64,000 bases of DNA from Thermostichus lividus PCC 6715 (GTDB taxonomy: Bacteria > Cyanobacteriota > Cyanobacteriia > Thermosynechococcales > Thermosynechococcaceae): positions 1 through 64,000 of the forward strand of contig NZ_CP018092.1 of the NCBI RefSeq assembly GCF_002754935.1, in the 5' to 3' direction. The stretch's first letter is position 1. Each line of letters starts with the position of its first letter. The notes beneath the pieces were generated by a model. That model had not been told where the DNA came from. It was given only the letters and a program-made list of their open reading frames with translations, and made no database searches. The position numbers and the translations under genes are program-made. Positions 10,401 through 18,641 of the stretch are shown piece after piece.

Positions 10401-10630
10401 GCTTCAAGGGCATGAGCCGTTGTGCTGGCTAGCTCTGCTATCTGTCTCAAGTTGTCGTTAAACTGCGTCGCATACAGCACCACCAAATGCTGCTGCCATT
10501 CCTCGTAATCAAGGGTATTGCGGCGCACGATGCGGGAGCGAATGTACAAAAACAGCCCTGTATAGATCACCACAATGGGTAACAGCGTCCACAGCAAAAG
10601 TTTGTGGCGGAAGGATAATTGACCCACCAT
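7471..10630 (-). pseudogene. Hybrid sensor histidine kinase (Cache-HAMP-GAF-HisKA-HATPase-REC), frameshifted
   Basis: One large signalling protein split between two frames. The first frame (from 10630) has a transmembrane helix at residues 10-30, an extracytoplasmic double-Cache-like sensor region to about 310, a second helix ([17 protein letters not shown]), a HAMP linker, a GAF domain around 420-590, HisKA with [19 protein letters not shown] and the ATPase N box [10 protein letters not shown] and DTGIGM. It derails at an A7 run (8287-8293 as T on the plus strand) and stops at 8252. The other frame resumes [17 protein letters not shown], then a receiver with ILVVDD, MDIRMPVMDG and AKPF, then a 90-residue helical tail. 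Removing one A gives a 1052-residue protein. Its stop overlaps the ureE start. The ligand is unknown. Confidence 0.88.
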
Positions 10631-10709
10631 GGCGATCGCCCTCCAAGGATGCGGCGCAACTGAATGTCTCTATCCTAGGGTGAGACAGACTGCAGGGTGT
10701 TGCAAATGC

Positions 10710-11138
10710 CTACTGGTGAAAAAAGTCGAGGAGAATGCGCTGATGCATACTCCCCAGGGGGCGGGGTTCCCCAAGGGTGGTGGCAAAATGAACCCCCTGC
10801 ACCACGGACGCATAGGGCACCAAATCCATCCCTTGGCCTTCCTGTAGATCAAGCGCATCGAGACCACAGGTTAAAGGGGCAACAAACACAGACCGCCGCG
10901 CATAGGGATCCACATACTCCCCAAAAAACCTGCATTCAGGAAGGCGATAGCCAATTTCTTCATAGACTTCGCGCACCACTCCCATTTCAGGGGTTTCGCC
11001 GGCCTCTAAGTGACCGCCAAATAAGCCCCAGTGCCCGGGGTAAAGAATCGTTGCAACGTCATCGCGCAACTGCATGAGGACGCGATCGCCTTGGTAGAGA
11101 ATAGCAAGGGAAACGTGGATCAGGGGTGATGCGGCCAT
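10710..11138 (-). CDS. Nudix hydrolase
   Basis: Nudix enzymes hydrolyse nucleoside diphosphates linked to another moiety. The full Nudix box is present, GHLEAGETPEMGVVREVYEE followed by IG, matching G-x5-E-x7-REVxEExG, near residues 50-72. The protein of about 142 residues is a single-domain MutT-like enzyme; substrate cannot be inferred, with oxidised nucleotides, ADP-sugars and NADH all possible. I chose the ATG at 11138 (MAASPLIHVS); an upstream in-frame GTG at 11168 adds ten residues but has no properly spaced ribosome-binding site. It stands alone upstream of the kinase-ureEF group in the same direction. Confidence 0.85.
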   Translation of the reverse strand: MAASPLIHVSLAILYQGDRVLMQLRDDVATILYPGHWGLFGGHLEAGETPEMGVVREVYEEIGYRLPECRFFGEYVDPYARRSVFVAPLTCGLDALDLQEGQGMDLVPYASVVQGVHFATTLGEPRPLGSMHQRILLDFFHQ

Positions 11139-11370
11139 ACATCTGAGGTATTTGGTATCCAGAGACACCTTAACCCATGACTGACATTTGTAAAGTAAAA
11201 TGGAAGCTATCTATCCCCTAGATGTATCAGACCGTGCAGCGTAATCTTCCCTAACCCCTACCATTGAGACCTGTTTGAGACCCATGCGCTGCCTAGGGAC
11301 AATCCAAGAAACCACCGTTAAGTGCCCTATCGTTACTCCTCCTATAGCAATTGTTGTACGAACTCATCCC

Positions 11371-11401
11371 TTGCATAAGATTTTACAAACTGGTATATAG
11401 T
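11371..11401 (+). promoter_or_regulatory. Candidate sigma70-type promoter for the DUF1815 gene
   Basis: TTGCAT at 11371-11376 and TATATA at 11394-11399 are separated by 17 bases, a good sigma70 arrangement, about 80 bases upstream of the DUF1815 start. The rest of the 342-base gap from 11139 to 11480 contains no gene or recognisable RNA that I can see. Confidence 0.4.
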
Positions 11402-11480
11402 GGCACACTCTTAAGATTGTCTTAATATTTTCTTGGGGGTTGTCGTATCGGTTTATTCGTTTTGTGGAGTTTGTTGTGTT

Positions 11481-11804
11481 ATGTTTTATCGCTTAGCCGA
11501 GCAACATCGCCAGTTTATCCGAGATCTGGTCTTGAATTTGCAAGCCTTAGCCACTGCCCTTGAGCATCGTGGGTTCATGGCCTCGTGCTACACCTGTGGT
11601 GGCGAGCTGAACAGTGCCTCCTTCATGGTCAGTTTGGCCGACAACCACCTCATCCGCTTTTTAGTGTCGGACTATGGCATTACCTGGACAGAAATGCGCG
11701 ATGATCGCGAACTCATGAAATTAGAGGGGGCAGATGCCATTAATCAACTGCAAGAATTAGCCAACCTCTTAAAACAATCCCCCACCGTAGCAGTCACGGT
11801 CTAG
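11481..11804 (+). CDS. DUF1815 family protein
   Basis: A 107-residue cytosolic protein matching the cyanobacterial DUF1815 family as I remember it: FIRDLVLNLQALATALEHRG, the core SCYTCGGELNSASFMVSLAD and SDYGITWTEMRDDRELMKLE. It contains a CxxC pair (CYTC) that could bind metal or be redox-active. The ATG at 11481 aligns with the family start; an in-frame ATG at 11433 would add 16 residues unlike the family. Its function is unknown; the family appears restricted to cyanobacteria, which is recollection. It is monocistronic here with a plausible promoter upstream. Confidence 0.85.
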   Translation: MFYRLAEQHRQFIRDLVLNLQALATALEHRGFMASCYTCGGELNSASFMVSLADNHLIRFLVSDYGITWTEMRDDRELMKLEGADAINQLQELANLLKQSPTVAVTV

Positions 11805-11912
11805 GCGCTGCCGGTTATTCCTAGGGCTGACCATTCCCTGAGCTAGCAACAACGCTGTAGTGCTAGGTTAGAAATACACCTTGGCCCCTGCGTTGATCCC
11901 ACGCCATAATCC

Positions 11913-12787
11913 ATGACCGAATTGTCTTTTAATTGGCAGCATCAGTACCTCTACGTTAACCAAGTTCGCCTGCATTACGTCACCCAAGGCACAGGTGATC
12001 TCGTCGTTTTGCTCCACGGTTTCCCGGAATTTTGGTACTCGTGGCGATTCCAAATTCCCGTTTTGGCGCGGCATTTCAAGGTGGTGGTGCCAGATTTGCG
12101 GGCTATAACGACTCTGATAAACCTAGCCACGGCTATGATCTCGATACCCTCAGTCAAGATGTGGTTGCCCTCATTCAGGAACTGGGCTATGAGCGGGCAC
12201 ATATTGTAGGCCACGACTGTGGCGGGCTGATTGCGTGGCATGTGGCGGCTCGCTTCCCCCAGATGGTGCAGCACTTAGCGGTACTGAATAGTCCCCATCC
12301 TTACCGCACGGGTCAAGAACTATGGCAGCAGCTAGAGCAGTTTTGGCGCACTTGGCCACTGTTGGCCTGTCATATTCCTGGGTTGGCAGAATACTGGCTC
12401 GGCCAAAATTTACAGGGCTTTCTCCACGATCTGTTTCAGCGGTACTCCATTCGCAAGGCAGCTTTTTCCACAGAGACGCTGCAACTGTACCAAGCGGCTC
12501 TCGAAAAGGCGGGGGCGATCGCCGCTGTCCTCAAAAGTTATCGCCACCTATGCTCCCCCCAGCAATGGTGGCAGTTGTTGCAACAGCACAGAGAAGCCAT
12601 TACTAGCCCCACCCTCGTCCTCTGGGGAGCCGATGATCCCCTTGCGCAACCAACCCTTGCAGACGGTATGGGACAGTGGATTCATGCCCCATGGCGACTC
12701 AAGTGGTTGCCGGAGTGTGGCCATTGGGCACAACAGGAAGTTCCCGGCCTCGTCAATCGTGAACTCCTCGCCTTTTTACGGGCATAA
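11913..12787 (+). pseudogene. Frameshifted alpha/beta hydrolase (epoxide hydrolase / haloalkane dehalogenase type)
   Basis: Two frames encode one alpha/beta-fold hydrolase. The first, from 11913, has [19 protein letters not shown] and KVVVPDLR, then loses homology. The other resumes [17 protein letters not shown] and carries the nucleophile elbow GHDCGG with an aspartate nucleophile, LVLWGADDPLAQP (acid) and ECGHWAQQE (catalytic histidine). The Asp nucleophile and HGFPEFW oxyanion motif place it with epoxide hydrolases and haloacid or haloalkane dehalogenases. The break is at GGG 12100-12102, where one additional G would give VVVPDLRGYNDSD and a 291-residue protein. All triad residues survive in the joined product. 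Substrate unknown. Confidence 0.87.
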
Positions 12788-12817
12788 AAAATCCCTCCCC
12801 CACCTTGGGAGAGGGAT
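12785..12817 (-). terminator. Rho-independent terminator for the DUF4912 gene
   Basis: On the minus strand a hairpin with arms ATCCCTC (12791-12797) and GAGGGAT (12811-12817) is followed by TTTTTT. It lies 20 bases past the DUF4912 stop and also just after the convergent hydrolase stop, so it may insulate both genes. Confidence 0.65.
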
Positions 12818-12835
12818 GCCTGCCAAGGGTTCAGC

Positions 12836-14071
12836 CTAAGCTAACCACTCCAACACCGCTTCTTCTTTGGTATTAGTGCGGCGCTCAGGGGTTTCGCGGG
12901 TGAACTTCATGTGGATGGCACGGTTTTGCTCGCCATCTGCCGCCACCGCCAAAATTGGGAAGTCAATCAACCCATCTTGGAACGACATCTGGAAGCGGAA
13001 GGTGCCATCGGGGTTCAGCTTAATGGGGCGACCACCAATGGTGACGGTGGCATCCGGCTCAGTGGCACCATAGACAATGAGTTCTGCGTCTGCCACTAAC
13101 CAGAACTTGCGGGGACGGATCGGTGCTGCCGAAGCTGAGAAGCCTACCCCTGACATTGTCAGGCCAGAAACAGTGGGGACTGCCCACAACCCCACGCCCG
13201 AGGGGAACACGTAGGAGCTAATGGCCATTTCTGGCAATTGCGAGATAGAACTGGGAACTTGGTGCATAGAACCAAAGAGAGACCCGGCGACCCGTTGTGC
13301 CTCTGCCCCTTCCGCCATGGCAAAGATGCCTTCGTAAATGGGGTTGGGTTCTGCGGTACCCGCTAGGGGTGCCCCTAGATCAAAGAGGGTCTTGCCCCGC
13401 AAATCCATGTCCCAATCCACGGTAATGAACTGATCCCACACCCAATCGGAGGGATAGGTCGGCGGGATATGAACCGGGGCAGAGCGTGCCAGCACTAACC
13501 AGCGCCCATCGGGGCAACGATAGCCAATTTCAACAACATAGTCGCGATCGCTGACGGGGATAGGTAGGTACCACTCCCGTGCCAATTCATCGCAGGGATA
13601 CTCTTGAACACTGTGGGGAATTTGACGGTCGAGGTTGATATTGGTGGCATCGTACAGGCGCAGAGCCAGTTGCTGCCCGCCTTGGCGGCGCAGATCTTCA
13701 CGGTGCTCGTTAGGCACATCCCAGTAGGCATAAGCCCACTGCGGATCCCGGGGCATCAGGACAATGCGGCTTTCGCCGTAGCCGCCGGGTAAATCCCCCA
13801 GCCCTTCATCCACTGTGGCTAAAAGAACCTCATCTTGAGCAGGACCGAGATCGAATTTTGCTGCTTCCACTTTTTCTTGCGACTCCAATTTAGAGGGGAC
13901 AGGTTGTACCGGAATCGTAGTTGTTCCGTTGGCTTCTGCCTGTTTTTCACGGATGGCAGCGAGGAGTTGATCTTTACGCATACGGCTATAGCGGGACACT
14001 TGCAGTTCACTGGCGACTCGCCGCAACTGCCGCAACGTCATTTCTTCTAAGGGGGGGCGATCTTTCGGCAT
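12836..14071 (-). CDS. DUF4912 domain-containing protein with Rho-N/SAP-like start
   Basis: A 411-residue protein. Residues 8-45 (EEMTLRQLRRVASELQVSRY, then RKDQLLAAI) resemble a Rho N-terminal or SAP-like nucleic-acid-binding helical hairpin. From about residue 95 a DUF4912 domain follows (SRIVLMPRDPQWAYAYWDVP, later EIGYRCPDGRWLVLARS). The C-terminal 150 residues include a beta-rich segment (LIVYGATEPDATVTIGGRPI) that looks like an Ig/big-type fold. This is a widely conserved cyanobacterial protein of unknown role; DNA or RNA binding is inference from the N-terminus. It is transcribed away from sufS across a palindrome-rich intergenic region, with AGGAGG just ahead of the ATG. Confidence 0.82.
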   Translation of the reverse strand: MPKDRPPLEEMTLRQLRRVASELQVSRYSRMRKDQLLAAIREKQAEANGTTTIPVQPVPSKLESQEKVEAAKFDLGPAQDEVLLATVDEGLGDLPGGYGESRIVLMPRDPQWAYAYWDVPNEHREDLRRQGGQQLALRLYDATNINLDRQIPHSVQEYPCDELAREWYLPIPVSDRDYVVEIGYRCPDGRWLVLARSAPVHIPPTYPSDWVWDQFITVDWDMDLRGKTLFDLGAPLAGTAEPNPIYEGIFAMAEGAEAQRVAGSLFGSMHQVPSSISQLPEMAISSYVFPSGVGLWAVPTVSGLTMSGVGFSASAAPIRPRKFWLVADAELIVYGATEPDATVTIGGRPIKLNPDGTFRFQMSFQDGLIDFPILAVAADGEQNRAIHMKFTRETPERRTNTKEEAVLEWLA

Positions 14072-14177
14072 AGGTGCCTCCTAAGTAGTGTTGATAGACC
14101 TTGCTATCCCTTGCCCTTCATATTTGGCAAAAAAAATCCGCGCCGTCAAGGCAATAAAACGTAACATTGACCAACCG

Positions 14178-14227
14178 ATACGTAATTCCCCGAAATTCGG
14201 GGATCGTATGTCATGAATCTATGACAT
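14178..14227. promoter_or_regulatory. Two stacked inverted repeats between DUF4912 and sufS
   Basis: The first dyad has perfect 8-base arms around one base, TCCCCGAA-A-TTCGGGGA (14187-14203), framed by outer arms ATACG (14178-14182) and CGTAT (14205-14209). The second is ATGTCAT-GAATCT-ATGACAT (14208-14227), with perfect 7-base arms and a 6-base spacer. They sit about 80-100 bases upstream of the sufS -10 candidate and look like dimeric repressor operators; the regulator is unknown. Confidence 0.5.
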
Positions 14228-14280
14228 TTATAGCGACTGGGGATCACACGCGTTTCATTCCTGCGGCGGCAGGGATGTCG

Positions 14281-14307
14281 TTGGGGTACGGGGACAAAGA
14301 GTATAGT
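14281..14307 (+). promoter_or_regulatory. Candidate sufS promoter
   Basis: TATAGT at 14302-14307 is a good -10 hexamer 43 bases before the sufS start; TTGGGG at 14281-14286 is a weaker -35 with a 15-base spacer. Only the -10 is convincing. Confidence 0.35.
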
Positions 14308-14349
14308 AAGAACTAAGCCGTACCCGCGTGGGTCTATTTCGTTGCTGTG

Positions 14350-15612
14350 ATGGGTTCAACCATGACAATTGCCTCTAGCCGCTGCCTCGCCGATCTGTGC
14401 CGCGCTGACTTCCCGATTTTGGCGCAGCGGGTTCACGATCGCCCCTTAATTTACTTTGACAATGCCGCCACCTCCCAAAAGCCTCTGGCGGTCTTAAATG
14501 CTCTTGAGACTTACTATCGCTGCTACAACGCCAATGTTCACCGTGGGGTGCATACCCTCAGCGCCCAAGCCACAACGGCCTACGAAGGGGCGCGGGAAAC
14601 GGTTGCTCGCTTTATCAATGCGTCTAGTGCTGCCGAGGTCATCTATACTCGCAATGCTAGCGAAGCCATTAACTTGGTTGCCCGTAGTTGGGGGATGACA
14701 ACGCTGGAGGCGGGGGATGAGATCATCCTCTCGGTGATGGAGCACCACAGTAATTTAATTCCATGGCAGTTTGTGGCACAGCAGACGGGTGCTTGCCTTA
14801 AATTTGTGGAGCTGACCCCAGAGCAGACCTTTGATCTGGCGCATTATGAAGAGTTGCTCAGCGATCGCACCCGTTTAGTGGCAGTAGCTCATGTCTCGAA
14901 TACCTTGGGCTGCCTCAACCCCATTCCGGACATTGTCCGCCTTGCCCATGCCAAGGGAGCGCGGGTACTGGTGGATGCCTGCCAAAGTGTACCCCACCTG
15001 CCCATCGATGTGCAGCAGTTGGGCTGTGATTGGCTGGTGGCCTCTGGTCATAAAATGTGCGCCCCTACCGGGATTGGTTTTCTGTGGGGGCGGGCGGAGT
15101 TATTGCGGCAGATGCCCCCATTCCTCGGTGGCGGTGAAATGATTGCCGATGTTTTTCTTGACCATGCCACCTACGCCGATATTCCCCACAAGTTTGAAGC
15201 GGGTACCCCCGCCATTGCCGAGGCGATCGCCCTCGGGGCAGCTATTGACTACTTAAACCAATGGGGGATGGAGCGCATCCACGCCTACGAGCAAGAGCTA
15301 ACAGCGTATCTGTTTGAGCGATTGCAGACCCTACCCAATGTCACCCTCTACGGCCCAACCGCTGGCGAGCGAGCAGCCTTGGCCAGCTTTACGGTGGCCC
15401 AGGTACATCCCCACGATCTCTCGACGATTTTGGATCAAGCGGGGATTGCCATCCGGGCGGGGCACCACTGCACCCAGCCGCTACACCGCTATCTAGGTGT
15501 GCAATCGACGGCACGAGCCAGCCTGTACTTCTACAACACCCGCGAGGAAATTGATCAGTTTATTGTGGCGCTTGGCGAAGCCATTGACTTCTTTGGGGAG
15601 GTTTTTGCCTAG
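14350..15612 (+). CDS. sufS: Cysteine desulfurase SufS
   Basis: SufS is the PLP enzyme that takes sulfur from cysteine to feed Suf-type iron-sulfur cluster assembly. Group II desulfurase features are clear: [11 protein letters not shown] near the start, [20 protein letters not shown], the PLP lysine in [14 protein letters not shown] near residue 235, and the catalytic cysteine in [15 protein letters not shown] near residue 375. Length about 420 residues is normal. Start candidates are GTG 14347, ATG 14350 and ATG 14362; none has a strong ribosome-binding site, so the N-terminus is uncertain by a few residues. sufB, C and D are not in the window; in other cyanobacteria sufS often sits beside them. 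It converges on dnaE with a four-base stop overlap. Confidence 0.95.
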   Translation: MGSTMTIASSRCLADLCRADFPILAQRVHDRPLIYFDNAATSQKPLAVLNALETYYRCYNANVHRGVHTLSAQATTAYEGARETVARFINASSAAEVIYTRNASEAINLVARSWGMTTLEAGDEIILSVMEHHSNLIPWQFVAQQTGACLKFVELTPEQTFDLAHYEELLSDRTRLVAVAHVSNTLGCLNPIPDIVRLAHAKGARVLVDACQSVPHLPIDVQQLGCDWLVASGHKMCAPTGIGFLWGRAELLRQMPPFLGGGEMIADVFLDHATYADIPHKFEAGTPAIAEAIALGAAIDYLNQWGMERIHAYEQELTAYLFERLQTLPNVTLYGPTAGERAALASFTVAQVHPHDLSTILDQAGIAIRAGHHCTQPLHRYLGVQSTARASLYFYNTREEIDQFIVALGEAIDFFGEVFA

Positions 15613-16953
15613 GGGGTTAAGCGCAGGAGTTCCTTGGCCTGAGTCTCAAAGCCAGCACTGCTGAGGGCACGGTAGGCGCGATCGGCATCTTCAACCCGGA
15701 ACTGTGCCCCCAAGCGCACGTACTGATGGTGGCGGCCATCGGTCACCTTCACGACCACCGGTACCTTGGGTAGCTCTCCTCCCTGTTGCTTGAGTACCTC
15801 CGCCAGACGATTCTGTGTCTGAATGTCACTGGCTTTTTTCAACCGGCAACTGTACGATAACCAGCTTCACCTCTTCCAGCGGTTCGGCATCTTCAATGAC
15901 GAGTTGGAGGCGCTCATCCCGCTGATCCACGGTGCCCCACACCAGTAAGCGGTGATCCACACGCAAGTGCTCGTGAATCCGTTCGTAGGCTTTGGGAAAG
16001 ATAACTGCCTCTGCTTGGCCGGTGAGGTCTTCTAGCTGGGCGATCGCCATGCGATCTCCTTTTTTCGTTGTGATCGGCTTTAACTCAGTAATTAAGACAA
16101 TGGCACTAATCGTGCTATCGGCACTGGCGTGCTCTAAATCCCCCAAACTAACGGGGGCAACCATGGCCGCAGACCGATGTACATCCTTGAGGGGATGGTT
16201 CGAGACGTAAAAGCCAAGGAGTTCTTTTTCCTGCCGTAATTTCTCGGATTCGGGCAAATCTGGCACGGGCGGAGCCGTAGGAGCCGGATCATAGCTGCCC
16301 GTGGGTTCAGTGCTCGTGCTGCCCCCCAGCAGATCAAAGAGGTTGACCTGGCCAATCGCCCGATCTTTGGCTCGCCCTTGCGCCCACTCCAGCACCAACG
16401 GCAGATCCGCAAGGAGTTGGTTGCGGTTCCGTTGCGGATGCAACTCATCCATGGCACCACAGTTAATCAATGCCTCGATGGCACGACGGTTGAGGACACG
16501 GCTATCGACGCGATCGCAAAAATCCCCAAGGCTTTGAAACACACCACCGCGCTCTCGTGCTGTCAGGATGGCTTCAATGGCCCCCTGCCCCACATTGCGT
16601 ACCGCCGATAAGCCAAAGAGAATTTTTTCGCCCACTGGGGTAAAGTCAATTCTGGAACGATTGACATCTGGGGGCAGTACCTCAATCCCCATACTCAAGC
16701 ACGTGGCAATGTAGCGCTGCACCTTATCTTGATCACCGCTTGTGGAGGTGAGCAGCGCCGCCATGTACTCTACGGGAAAATGAGCTTTGAGAAAAGCCGT
16801 TTGGTAGGTGACGTAGCCGTAGGCGGTGGAGTGGGACTTATTGAAACAGTTGGCAGCAACCACCCCGTTGGCCAGCAAGAAGTTATGATCTCCGGCCAAA
16901 CCAATATCGTAAACTGCCTCCCAGCCAATCACCCGTCGGCCAATAATTTTCAT
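15609..16953 (-). CDS. dnaE: DNA polymerase III alpha subunit, C-terminal half with split-intein fragment (frameshifted near the end)
   Basis: The first 35 residues are the C-terminal part of the cyanobacterial DnaE split intein ([19 protein letters not shown]), ending in Asn35 before Cys36, the +1 extein residue; the extein then begins [16 protein letters not shown]. Trans-splicing with the N-half, encoded elsewhere, yields the replicative polymerase. The ATG at 16953 has GGAG upstream. The extein covers the end of the polymerase core, the helix-hairpin-helix region and an OB fold. At an A6 run (15834-15839 as T on the plus strand) the frame runs into a stop at 15826, while the conserved C-terminal tail ([20 protein letters not shown]) continues in another frame to 15609. 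Removing one A gives 447 residues, close to known DnaE-C proteins. Confidence 0.92.
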
Positions 16954-16983
16954 AGGTTTGCCCGCTCCAATAACCGCTGCTCT

Positions 16984-17652
16984 CTATTCTAGGCATGGCA
17001 CCGCGGGCAGATCGGGCAGGCGCAGATCCCGCAAGGGCTGACCCGCTAGGCAACAGTAATAGGCCGTGAACCAATCAGGGGTTTGCACCCCCACACTGGC
17101 CAATGCCGCCACCGTCGGAAACGGCCACAGCCGATCAAAAATGACCCCCTGCTGCCAGCTAAATTGCAGAAAGTAACAACCGACCGGGGCATTGAGGGCG
17201 CTCAGTAATCGCCGCCCAAGACCATAGAGCTGTTGCCGGTCACGATCCGCTGTATGAATTGGCAATTGCCACTGCCCCGCCACCAGACCCAACACCTCGC
17301 CAAAGAGCGTTCCCTTAGCCGTTTGGGCAAGGGGTAACTGATAGATACCACCCTCGGCCACCCGAATCCCCCACTGCGCCACCTGAGCACGCAACGCTCC
17401 CACTTCCTGACACTGCTGCCACACTGGTAAGGCTAACGGTGCCATAAACGTGAGGCTATAGTCTAGCTGTTCTAGCGAGGGAGTGTAGGTGTTAGGGGCA
17501 CTCAGCACGCCCACCTCAATTACGGCTGCCGGATGGGCTTGTCTCAGGAGCGGTACCACCTGATCCACCGTCTGCTCGTAGGACAGCTCGTGTTCGCTAG
17601 GCTGTGCGCTACACCAAATGTAAATTCTTCTGGCATTCGTCTGATGCATCAT
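16984..17652 (-). CDS. Hypothetical protein
   Basis: I do not recognise this 222-residue protein. It has no signal peptide or transmembrane segment and is rich in Gln, Trp and Pro. Notable stretches are RRIYIWCSAQPSEHELSYEQ at the N-terminus, a repeated LPLA/APLALPVW pattern, and a cysteine- and aromatic-rich tail (WFTAYYCCLAGQPL). It lies 30 bases upstream of the dnaE C-half in the same direction, so it may share a transcript. Codon use and a GC content similar to neighbours argue that it is a real resident gene. Start at ATG 17652 or 17649. Confidence 0.65.
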   Translation of the reverse strand: MMHQTNARRIYIWCSAQPSEHELSYEQTVDQVVPLLRQAHPAAVIEVGVLSAPNTYTPSLEQLDYSLTFMAPLALPVWQQCQEVGALRAQVAQWGIRVAEGGIYQLPLAQTAKGTLFGEVLGLVAGQWQLPIHTADRDRQQLYGLGRRLLSALNAPVGCYFLQFSWQQGVIFDRLWPFPTVAALASVGVQTPDWFTAYYCCLAGQPLRDLRLPDLPAVPCLE

Positions 17653-17756
17653 GGGCTGTCTCCAGTGTTTAGATGAAAACGTCAGTATCCTTCACCACAG
17701 ACCCCAATGCAACCTTTTTAGGTGCCAAGAAGCAAGCCTATTGTCGTCTAGTACAG

Positions 17757-17972
17757 TTGTGTAAACTACTCCCAGCTAAAGCAGGGAGCTTTTAGTAGCC
17801 CTGCAGTTAGCAAGCCAACCACGAGCCTCTGGGGTGGTTTACAACACCCCCAATCGACCGTTACCAGTGCCTTGAACAACCGTTTCTGGTGTCCGCAGTA
17901 CAATTATAACCTAAAACAACTGAAGTTGCTAAAGGAGCTTTCCTACCCGCACTGAAGTACGGGGCTTCCAGC
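17757..17972. repeat. Palindrome-rich element, possible IS200/IS605-type remnant
   Basis: This stretch encodes nothing visible but contains several dyads: CTCCC-N-GGGAG around 17770-17788, GGGGTG-N8-CACCCC at 17831-17850, and a hairpin around 17946-17963 (ACCCGCACTGAAGTACGGGG). TGTAAACTACTCCC near 17760 recurs inverted as TGTAAACCACCCC at 17831-17844, enclosing about 85 bases. Hairpin-bearing ends and lack of a gene resemble leftovers of an IS200/IS605 (tnpB) element. One hairpin recurs near 40.08 kb. No transposase frame remains, so the assignment is tentative. Confidence 0.35.
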
Positions 17973-18004
17973 CCTACCCGATGTGAATGTTTTGATTTGC
18001 AAAA

Positions 18005-18226
18005 ATGCATCTAAAGCCAAACCAAATGCTATTAAAACATGATCGAGGAGCGCTGTTTCAAGCCTTCATAACCTTGATTGTGTATTTAATCTTAGTGTTG
18101 TTAGACAGTCCGAAGATATATCCACAGCAACTACTAAATAAATTGATATATACGCTCATTGTGACACGAGAGGAACAGAACGTGTACCGTTGGGGCAGGC
18201 GGTACCTGATAGGGGCTTCACTGTAG
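18005..18226 (+). other. AT-rich open frame, possible transposase C-terminal remnant
   Basis: A 73-residue frame with a hydrophobic segment (LFQAFITLIVYLILVLL) and a basic tail. The pattern loosely resembles the C-terminal helix of IS4-like transposases, but the match is by eye and weak. The surrounding region from 17973 to 18641 is AT-rich compared with the genome, lacks HIP1 octamers and contains no other credible gene. It follows directly on the palindromic element, which fits a decayed insertion site. Confidence 0.2.
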
Positions 18227-18641
18227 TAGAAATATTAAATTTTGTGCAGAATTTAACACCTGTGGTAGGTATCAATGAATTGATGATGACAACTGACACA
18301 CATGTAATTTTGCTTACCTCCTCTCTTACCATTCTTACAGATATGAGTAGATTGGCATTCTGGGCATTGTATGAGAACTCATCCTAATTTCTCCCTTTAT
18401 GATGCAACGCCGTATTTTGGGGCTAGGGTAACGATATTTTGCGGTGGGTAACATTCTGTATCGAAATTAGCTGTAATTTTTTTAAGCGTAGCAATCGCTT
18501 TACAATAAAGGTATGAACTAAGAAGGATCATGCTTTCTCAAACACTCATTAAATACTTATTAACAATAATTCTTCTGCGGGGGATAAACGTTCGTTCCTA
18601 GCTCCCTATAGTCTTTAGTTTCAACAGAAATACTAGGGCTT

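Noticed and set aside
18116-18127. Single DnaA-box-like TATATCCACAG in the AT-rich island
   Set aside because: One imperfect copy is expected by chance in AT-rich DNA; no others are near.
18190-18387. 65-residue frame in the AT-rich island
   Set aside because: No ribosome-binding site, odd composition, overlaps another broken frame.
18530-18601. 23-codon frame MLSQTLIKYLLTIILLRGINVRS with AGAAGGA upstream
   Set aside because: It has a ribosome-binding site and a hydrophobic stretch but is very short, in AT-rich sequence, and matches no photosynthetic small subunit that I know.
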